Source: Megamerina dolium (taxonomy: Eukaryota > Arthropoda > Insecta > Diptera > Megamerinidae). From it: a stretch of 64,000 bases of DNA. Location: NCBI GenBank assembly GCA_963854835.1, contig OY978529.1, forward strand, positions 43,148,055 to 43,212,054, read 5' to 3'. The position numbers were made by a program, and so were the translations under genes. Position 1 is the stretch's first letter. Each line of letters opens with the position of its first letter. A model generated the notes under the pieces. It searched no databases. It saw only the letters and a program-made list of their open reading frames with translations, and was not told where the DNA came from. Positions 26,571 through 35,500 of the stretch are shown here, piece after piece.

Positions 26571-26734
26571 CCCAGATTATATAGCTTGTGGAAAAGTTAA
26601 TCTCTTACTTAAGTCTACAAAAGCGGCGAGAGTACATTCCTATGAAGGCAACTCTTTGTGGCTGTGATTGACTTTGATGTCCCCCCAAGTTTAACATTGA
26701 TAATTCTAGATTTTAGCATAGCTAATATCCATTT

Positions 26735-27096
26735 GATGGATGCCGTAGCTCAGTGGTTAATGTGTTGGCCTTCTGATCTGTAGGTTGTGGGTTCAATCCG
26801 CGGCTGAAGCATAACAAAACAAATTTAATATCGAAAAGATTTTTCTATCGAACGGTACCCATTGGCAATTGACAATTCTTTCGGCAGTAACAATTTGCCA
26901 TGGAAAAGCTTCCAAAAGAACTTTGTGACAAAACTCAGAAAAAGAGATGTCGCAAAAAGTTCCGCAGTTCGGAATCGGCTAAAATAAGTAGTTCCCTTCT
27001 AATACTGCCCAAAATTTAACACGCACAACAGTAATGGAAGAGAAGCTCGGCCAAAGAGTCCTTTGGGGCTTTAAGTGCCACATATTAATTTTTTTA
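26735..27096 (+). mobile_element. Full-length tRNA-derived SINE with 11-bp target duplication
   Basis: Same family as the element at 4242 and the same 362-bp length. The A box is TAGCTCAGTGGTTAA and the B box GGTTCAATCC. The sequence AATATCCATTT flanks it at 26724-26734 and 27097-27107. The element ends about 165 bp upstream of the pickpocket start codon, so it may lie in or near that gene's promoter or 5' UTR. Confidence 0.88.
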
Positions 27097-27260
27097 AATA
27101 TCCATTTAATAATTTCCAAAGATACTTCTTTCTATAGTACGGCATTTTTAATTGTCCTACGTCCTTAAAAAACGATTAGAACATAGCTAATGTACATAAG
27201 CGTACTAAGAACATTAGTATACATTGTAGAACTCAAACTATTCTGTACTATTCGACTTTC

Positions 27261-29360
27261 ATGCAACTTATTAAAACGAAAGTCATTAAATGTGGGATTA
27301 GTTGCATTGAAATGCACATTGAAATTAAAAGCAAGCCGAAAATAAACAAATCACAAAGAATTTGTCAACGTTTAAAATTTAAATGGCTTGAACGCGTCTT
27401 CAATTATATTAAAATTTATGTGCGTGAATGTGGAATACATGGTTTAGGTTATTTGGTACGAGAGCGTCTTACTTTATTCGAAAGGTAAAAAGTATATAGA
27501 ATATTTGGACTACAATCGAATAGTTGATTTGTTTGCAGATGCTGTTGGTTGATTATAATTTTAGTTTCCATCGTTTGTTGTATTCTAATTGGTTTAGAAT
27601 CGGTGCAACGTTTTCAAAAGAAAAATGTAGTTGCTGGCATTGAAAGGGATTATTACGTGTGGAATACAACATTACCTAGCATAACGGTATGTCCATTTGA
27701 ACGTCTAAATGCAGTAGCAGTTGAGGAATATTGTCGGTATGTACTGGAATATTTATTTCTTTAATAATTAATACTCTTTAATAACTTCATCAACATCAAT
27801 ATATCGATAGGGATAATCATATTCATGGAGATCGTAAAACAGAATTTATCCATTTTATGGAGGTGCTGGCAAATTCAACATATTTGAATTTTGGAAATAT
27901 ACCCGAGTACCCGAGCATTGATGAGACATTAGATATGTTACATATTTATTCGGAAAATTATATGGAATTAATTTATAATTTAACACTGGACAATACAATG
28001 GAACCAGATGACAGTTTGCGTACACGTGGTGAGGATGGTACTGGTTTTGTGGGTACACGTCAAGTTCTTACCGAATTTGGTCTCTGCTATATGACCAATA
28101 ATTATATGCGCAATGAATATTCATCGAGATATTTAATATTTGGCGAATATCCAACATATAATAGATACGAACATAAGGGACGTTTTCAAAAATTGGTAAG
28201 AGGTTCATTTTTCGATGAGGGACAAACGTTGGTCTTTAAGGGATTTACCAGCAAAAGACTTGCTGTAAGTGATTGCTCGAATAATCGTGTGTATGTAAAT
28301 ATCTATGTAATATGCCAATGTTTTAGATTTATGTCCACAGTGCGTTTGAGGTTATACGAATCGATCAGAGCTATAGTGTAGCAGATGAAGGCACTATTAT
28401 TGATGCCGGAAGTCAAGATATTGTTGTTGAGCCAAATTTTAAAAAGTAATTTTTCGCAATTGTGACATTTCAAATGTATTTTCTCATGTATGCTCTTTTT
28501 AGTGCGGCTTCAGTGTCGCAACGTAAATGCCGATTTCAGAGCGAATCAAATTTAAAACATTATCCCATTTATACTAGGAATCTATGCATTCAGGAATGTC
28601 GTATCAATTTGGCTATGAAATTATGTAGATGCATACCACATTTTTATCCAAATCGAGGTATGTGCAACTACTACTAACTACGAAAATTATTATTAACATT
28701 ATAAGATTATAGTTGCCGATCCGAAACCTGTTTGCAACTATCGAATACTTAAACATTGTTTTCCGAGACATGAAAGTAAGTAAGATTTTGACATGCGCAT
28801 TTCAGTAGGCCTCGATACAATTTTACCATACTTCTGAAAATGAATAATAGGGGAGAAAATGATGCAAATATATGTCAACATTTTATTTTATAGCTTATTT
28901 TTCGAGATTGTATGATGACGTAAAGAAGGACGTGGCAAAATGTAGTTGTGAACAGAGCTGTTTGGATGCATTTGTTTGGATAAAATCGGTTTCTGTACGT
29001 TAGATAACTAAAAACGTTTAATAATTATTGAAAGCAGCCCGTCAAATTGACAAATTTCTTTCTCTATCTAGCCTATGAACAGTTTCAGCTTGGTGAAAAA
29101 TGTCTTAGTGGAGATGCGTGTTAATACTTGGCCACGAATACGTATAAAACGACAAGTCATTTATACACTCATCGATTTATTAGGTGAATTTTCGATTTTT
29201 TATCGATTACATTACTACTATTTACGTCCTATTATTTTCAACAGTTTCGATAGGCGGCACAGCTGGTCTTTTTTTGGGTTTCAGCGTTTTGGGAGCAGTC
29301 GAATTTTTATATTTTTTTACTTTACGATTATTTTGGCATTTATATGGACGAAAAATTTAG
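27261..29360 (+). CDS. Pickpocket-type DEG/ENaC sodium channel subunit
   Basis: Nine exons: 27261-27484, 27539-27736, 27811-28264, 28327-28445, 28503-28657, 28713-28775, 28894-28994, 29072-29183, 29245-29360. They join in frame to 513 residues. TM1 is about residues 77-98 (LIIILVSIVCCILIGL). A large extracellular region with a Cys-rich part follows (NLCIQECRINLAMKLCRC, CEQSC). The C-terminal signature GGTAGLFLGFSVLGAVE at about 479-495 is the DEG/ENaC TM2 entry, and the cytoplasmic tail is only a few residues. Members are amiloride-sensitive cation channel subunits, mostly sensory or epithelial. I cannot say which Drosophila ppk is the orthologue. The start is the first ATG of the frame; an ATG at 27312 is an alternative. 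A transposon begins 41 bp after the stop. Confidence 0.93.
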
Positions 29361-29401
29361 CTTGATGCATTTCTATAGTTTAACCTTAATTACTACTACT
29401 A

Positions 29402-30300
29402 AAGGGTTTTCCATTAGGGACATAACAATTTTATCTATTAATAAAACACAGAAATATTTGAGATATTGAGTTCAAATTTATTGTGGATATATTGCAAGCA
29501 TTACATTTTATGAATAAAATTCGATTTCGGTCATATAACTACCACGAGCCCGTTTACAGCGGTCGATTCTGTGGACTCAATTTTCCACTACTGTAGCACA
29601 CATTTCGACTGAAACGTTGGCAATTTTGCGTTGGATGTTGTGTTTGAGCTCGTCTAAAGTTGCTGGATTGTTGGCATAGACCAGTGACTTGATAAAGCAC
29701 CATAAAAAGAAATCCAATGGTGTTAGATCGCACGAGATAACACGTTCACCGAATTTGCCTTGCAATAAATCGATTGTGACGTGTGCTGTGTGGCTAGTGG
29801 CATCGTCTTGTTGAAACCACATATCGCTGATGTCAAGTTCAACCAAATCTGGCCACAAATAAACTTCCAACATAGCACGATAGCGCTCTCCATTGACGGT
29901 AACATGACGGTCGTTTTCATCCACGAAAAAATACGGCCCAATCACACCTCTGGCATGAAATCGCAGCAAACAGTAGCTTTTTGCGGGTGCAACGGTGTCT
30001 CAAGAACCACTTGTGGGTTTGTTGCTGACCAATAACGCATATTTTGCTTATTGACAAAGCCATTGACCCAGAAATGAGCTTCATCGCTTAAGATGATTTT
30101 TCGCTCTTAAAGTTGCGACGACCGACTCAGAATTTCGGTAGTAATTTTTAATAATTTCCAAACGTTGCTAGTTCGTGAACTTTACCATGATGAAAATGTT
30201 GACTTTAACTAACGTTTTGACATTGACAGTTGATTAAAAAAGTTTAAGGGTGAGTTCATATAAAGATACGAAATTGTTATGTCCCTAATGGAAAACCCTT
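29402..30300 (-). mobile_element. Tc1/mariner-superfamily element with perfect inverted repeats, inactivated
   Basis: Perfect 30-bp terminal inverted repeats beginning AAGGGTTTTCCATTAGGGAC lie at 29402-29431 and 30271-30300 (reverse), flanked by TA. The minus-strand transposase has LSDEAHFWVNGFVNKQN, a frameshift near 29960, then VTVNGERYRAM, MWFQQDDATSHTA and CDLTPLDFFLW. Between GERVIS and CDLTPLD about 11 family residues (the NWPPRS region) are missing, and the N-terminus is absent. The element fills most of the space between the pickpocket gene and Gr21a. Intact ends suggest it could be moved by an active relative. Confidence 0.92.
29440..29445 (+). terminator. Candidate poly(A) signal for the pickpocket gene, inside the transposon
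   Basis: The AATAAA here is the first after the pickpocket stop codon at 29358-29360. No AATAAA occurs in the 41 bp of host sequence before the transposon begins. A second one lies near 29514, also inside the element. Confidence 0.4.
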
Positions 30301-30433
30301 TATGTTGTATGTTGTAAATCGATAAAATATAATACAATACGTACTTTATATAAAATTCAATGGGCAAATATTGCATCAATAAATGATTATTCACACTGTC
30401 AATATGTACATTTATGCATTTTAAATGTTCAAA

Positions 30434-30440
30434 TATAAAG
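30434..30440 (+). promoter_or_regulatory. Possible TATA box of Gr21a
   Basis: TATAAAG lies about 100 bp upstream of the Gr21a start codon and 134 bp after the end of the transposon at 30300. The expected start site would fall near 30465. No strong initiator consensus was seen, so this is tentative. Confidence 0.35.
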
Positions 30441-30539
30441 GACGCACCGCAAGCAGTTGGCTTTCAAAACTAAATTAATCATACACACGTAAGGAGCTTT
30501 TTATTTGTGATTAGCGTTTTGTGTTCTTCACACGATTCA

Positions 30540-32330
30540 ATGTCATTTTGGGCTTCGAACAATGGCATGACGCCACCATCGAAAATTGTTCCTGTACTAA
30601 ATCCGAATCAGCGGCAATTTCTCGAAGATGAGATACGCTATCGTGAAAAGATGGATATTCTGACGCGTAGCAACGATAGAAATGCCACCGATTTCTATGT
30701 GCGCAAAGATGAGATAGTCGACGATCCGGAATTGTTGGATAAACATGATTCCTTCTATCAAACAACCAAAAGTCTATTGGTACTCTTTCAGATAATGGGC
30801 GTTATGCCATTACATCGTAATCCTCGAGTGGCCGGCTTACCACGCACCGGTTTCTCATGGACATCGAAACAATTTTTTTGGGCTCTTTTTATATACTCGC
30901 TGCAAACCGTTGTTGTGGTGCTGGTGTTGCGCGAACGTGTCAAGAAGTTCATCAGCAACGAGGACAAACGTTTCGATGAGGCAATCTATAATGTGATTTT
31001 CATTAGTTTGCTTTTCACGAATTTCCTCCTACCGGTGGCTAGTTGGCGTCACGGTCCACAAGTGGCAATCTTCAAAAATATGTGGACCAATTATCAGTTG
31101 AAATTTCTCAAAGTGACTGGTTCGGCCATCGTTTTTCCCAATCTATATCCGTTGACATGGGGCCTGTGTATATTTTCGTGGGTCCTCAGCATTGTGGTAA
31201 ATTTGTCGCAATACTATTTGCAACCGGATTTCGAATTATGGTATACATTTGCATATTATCCAATTATTGCTATGCTGAATTGTTTCTGTAGTTTGTGGTG
31301 AGTATTTGTATAACATTACCATCTATCATACGTTCCGTTTCGGTATATGAATTCGAAAGAATTCTTTTATAAATGTAAATTGGAATTTCCAAATTCCAAT
31401 TAATTAAAAAAAAAATACTGATTTGCACGCGTTGCCAACCCTCTTGTGATAGCAATTATTCGAAGTTCGAAATCCACTCGAAAACTTCTTTCGACTACGA
31501 AATATCGGATATTATGATAAGGTGGTATATATACTTTAAGTACAATAAAAAACAATATCAACTAATGATAGTTAAATTTGACATTTTATTAAAAGGTATA
31601 TTAATTGCAATGCTTTTGGAACAGCTAGCATGGCACTTTCTGAAGCATTGCAAAAAACCATGAAGGATGAGAAGCCAGCACAGAAACTAACTGATTATCG
31701 TCACCTTTGGGTCGATTTAAGTCATATGATGCAGCAATTAGGTAAGCTGGTTAGATGGTCAAAAGAAAAACAATCATTTGGTTAATAATTTGCGCCGCAC
31801 TTAGGTCGTGCCTATTCGAATATGTATGGTATGTACTGTTTGGTAATATTCTTCACAACAATTATTGCAACATATGGTTCGTTGAGCGAAATTATCGATC
31901 ATGGTGCCACCTTTAAGGAAGTTGGTCTCTTCGTTATTGTCTTCTATTGCATGGGTCTATTGTATATCATTTGCAATGAGGCACATTATGCGTCGCGCAA
32001 AGTTGGTTTGGATTTTCAAACGAAACTCTTGAATGTCAATTTAACAGCTGTTGATAATGCAACACAAAAAGAGGTGGAAATGTTTTTAGTGGCCATCGCT
32101 AAGAATCCACCAATTATGAATTTGGATGGTTATGCCAATATCAATCGAGAGTTGATTACCTCGGTGAGTATACATTGAAGTATTAATGTAAATCGTATCT
32201 GTATCTTGTTCCTTTTTAGAATATTTCCTTTATGGCTACTTACCTGGTGGTATTGTTACAATTCAAAATTACAGAACAACGTGGCATACGTAGGAAGCAA
32301 GCATTTGCACAAATGCCTAAAATGACTTAA
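30540..32330 (+). CDS. Gr21a: Gustatory receptor 21a, CO2 receptor subunit
   Basis: Four exons, 30540-31297, 31596-31741, 31805-32163 and 32220-32330, join in frame to 457 residues, close to the Drosophila length. The sequence is nearly that of Drosophila Gr21a as I recall it: KIVPVLNPNQRQFLEDE, DKHDSFYQTTKSLLVLFQIM, RERVKKFISNEDKRFDEAIY, WTNYQLKFLKVTGS, LTDYRHLWVDLSHMMQQLG and YASRKVGLDFQTKLLN. It is a seven-transmembrane insect chemoreceptor with an intracellular N-terminus. In Drosophila it pairs with Gr63a in antennal neurons to detect CO2. I chose the ATG at 30540; the open frame extends 11 codons further 5' but without an ATG. The gene is convergent with mannosidase A, whose stop lies 203 bp away. 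Confidence 0.97.
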
Positions 32331-32450
32331 GACGAGATATGCATTTTAATTGAATTTGAATAACATAGTACATCTGTCACATAATACTATTACGATACGT
32401 ATTGTATTGAAATGCATAATAGGGCTTGTTATGAGTTTCTTTGTTCGCTC

Positions 32451-32456
32451 AATAAA
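32451..32456 (+). terminator. Poly(A) signal for Gr21a
   Basis: AATAAA, followed by an overlapping second copy at 32455, about 120 bp after the Gr21a stop and 77 bp before the end of the convergent mannosidase coding region. Confidence 0.6.
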
Positions 32457-32532
32457 TAAATTCTCACCAAAATTCAATCGATATGCTTGAATAATATTTG
32501 CTTATTGTTTTCTAAATGCGCTTAATTATCGT

Positions 32533-35500
32533 TTAAATTGTTTTCTGCAAATAAAGAATATATGTGCGTATTTGCATTGGACTCATTTCGATGATAAACT
32601 TATTATCATCATCGTCTTCAAGTTGTAGTGGCAAATCGGCAATATTTGTTTTCAACTTATTCAATTTTTCCGAACGTAGACGATTCAATTCCATCGATTT
32701 TGGCATACTTGCACGTTTAATACGATTACTTTCGGCACCCAAACCACTTGTGGCTGGCAACTTTTCATCGGAATATTGGGTATCCAGCAATGGCTTACTT
32801 GCTTTCAATAACTGAATATAATCTGCTACTTTACTAAAAACACCATATGATTCATACGATAGATTATCTGGATCCGGCACAAATTCCATGCGACGATTAT
32901 CCTCGAGCCAAGCGTTACCATCCAAAGTGGTCTCACGTAAATTGTCGATTTTAAAACCACGCAGAACATCCTTCAAGTTAAATTGTAATGTCTTTGAATA
33001 TTCGGGATCTTCGTCTTTTTCGAGTATATGTTCGAAACGAATGAGTATTTCGTTATCATGCCACGGCTCGAATGACATTAAATTGATATTCTTCGGCAAC
33101 GACAGAGATAAGCCACTGAACTGAAAATTGAGATTATATGAATGTTTGTGTACAGCTGCAGAAGAATTACCTCTATCACGAGTCAATCAATGTGTCTAGT
33201 CGAATCGATAGGGGCTAAATATGTCCGTTTATACTTACAATATTTGTATATGTGTTACTCCAATCCTTGTAGGGATATTTTGTTGCATCACTAAAGAATT
33301 TCCAAGTTGGCAAAAGTTTCTCCAATTGTGTAAAACGTTCTATCGCTTGTGTAGTGGGACTCTGATCCAGTTGTGAAGAGCCGACAATCAGATAGTGTGT
33401 ACCACGTGCAACTAAACCCTTGCCATAAGCCGTCTCATTGAGGGATTCGTCTACGCCGAATGCATCATCATGTAACAGTCGACGATGTACCATCAGCTCT
33501 AACGAACCATCACCCAGTGATCCACCACCCTGGGCACGATCTGTCAGCAAAGCCATACGTGCATTCTCATCCTCCAGTGCAATCTTTGTCGTTATTGGAT
33601 AATAATTTCCCGCCGTCTTTTCCAGCAAGTTCACTTTCCACGTATCACGATGATCACGTAATCGCTTAATCATTTCACGTCCATTCGAATCGGTATAGAA
33701 AATACCCTCAGACTGAATGTCGGAATTGAATCGTGTAATAATCTCTTTGCCGACACCATCATCGACGGGTATCGGTCCAACTAGCCATTCAAATTCAGCA
33801 TATTGTTGCTGCCGGTATACGCGTACCACTTGACTCACCCAATCATTGAATTTTTGATGTACTTCTTCGACCAGATTGCCACGATAGACTTTTATTTTGG
33901 GCACGAACGTAACGGCGCGTATTTTGTCGTCTTTTGGCCGAAAAATGTATGCACCCGATGAACGATTACGGAATTCACGATTATTACCGATTGCACCTTC
34001 ATAGAAGAGGAATTCCTGATTGATAATACGTGTCATGCCATCAGCTGTAACGGCCGATAGAAAACCATTCGTATCGAATGTTAGACGAATATGCTATTTG
34101 TGCGATAAGTGAAAAGGTTTAATAAATCTGAAATCAAATTTTTTCCGATAAAAAATTTACAAACCTCATTTCCAATTGTTGTAAAACTGGAAGTATTCTC
34201 TTGATCCGGCACTGGTTTCATATGCTCTCTTTTGGAATTTTGTATATAATATGATTTATAGCCAAATGGTGGCAATTCAGTGGCCAAAAATATCAATTCG
34301 TAGTTTGCATTTGATTTGCGGAACGTCAGATTGCCAATTGCCTCTGGAATTGGTACCACCTGCGTCTCTATTTCGACATCTATGTTAAGGATATGAAGGG
34401 AATTCGATTAGAAATATGTGAGGATATAAATGAATATGGGCTAAAGCTTTATGTTTGTTAAAAGTTTTGCTCAGCTTTCGTAAAGTTTCGATACGTTACA
34501 AACCTCTGTAGTCAAAGACCGTATAATCCACATCGGGTACTGGAATACGAACATACTCGAACGTGGAATGCGACAATGGATTGTAGAGCGTCACTATGAA
34601 ACGTTCACTCTTTTCGGACACATCACATTTGCTAATATTCAATAGTGGACAACTTTCAAATTGAAATTTGTAATCTTTTGTAAATTTGAAATGTAATTTG
34701 TCCTCTGGTTTGGCCGGTATCGGTACAGGTTCCTCACCCGTAGTTAAACGATTTAATACTGATTTAGTGTTGGCATTGCAAGCCCGCAGAGCGACATCTA
34801 AACGTTTTGCATAATCTGATGCGACTTTTTGTTTTTCTGTGCCCGTGACAGCGTCATGATGTTGCATTATGCCCATGGTCTCACGCAGAAATGATAGATG
34901 AGGTAAGAATTCGGGCGATTCTCTTGGTGCGAGAGTTGTAATTTGCTTACAAACTTGTAGAAAATGATTGCCCACTCTTTCGAAACGTTTCAGTGTGGGA
35001 CGTGATGTGAAATAGCCCGTCCAGTAGGCATGTGGATCAGATCCATAGGGGAAGAAATCATCATCCTTCGTTGGCCATGTTATACCTGCATCATGTAATG
35101 ATTTCAGATAGCATGATGGTGTCGAATAGAATAGATTTATGGTTGAACCATTAGCTTGTAGTTGATTGCCATATCTGTTTTTGGGGTGTGTATGAAAATA
35201 AATTGAATATTATTTAATTTATGTGAAAGTCAAATTTCTTAGCTTATCCATTATTGAAGCATTTGGTTAAAGCTGATGAAAGTTCGTTTTAGTAGCATGC
35301 ATATTATTATTATTATTTTTATTATTTTTGTATTACTTTTAGTAAAACTCTCTACCACATAGTATGTAGATATTACTCACTTGATAAGCTTGTCCAAATT
35401 TTTATACCATGAATTAGCATTTTGATAGTGAAAATCTTCACCCATTGTAATGAGTACATTTTCAGTGCGATAACCTTCACACATTTTTGTCACATATTTA

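Noticed and set aside
30507..30539. Upstream start for Gr21a at the beginning of the open frame
   Set aside because: The first codon of the extended frame is GTG, not ATG. The first ATG, at 30540, gives a protein of expected length.
32564..33124. Plus-strand open frames over mannosidase A
   Set aside because: They are antisense shadows of the GH38 exons, Ser-rich because of the codon pattern of the real gene.
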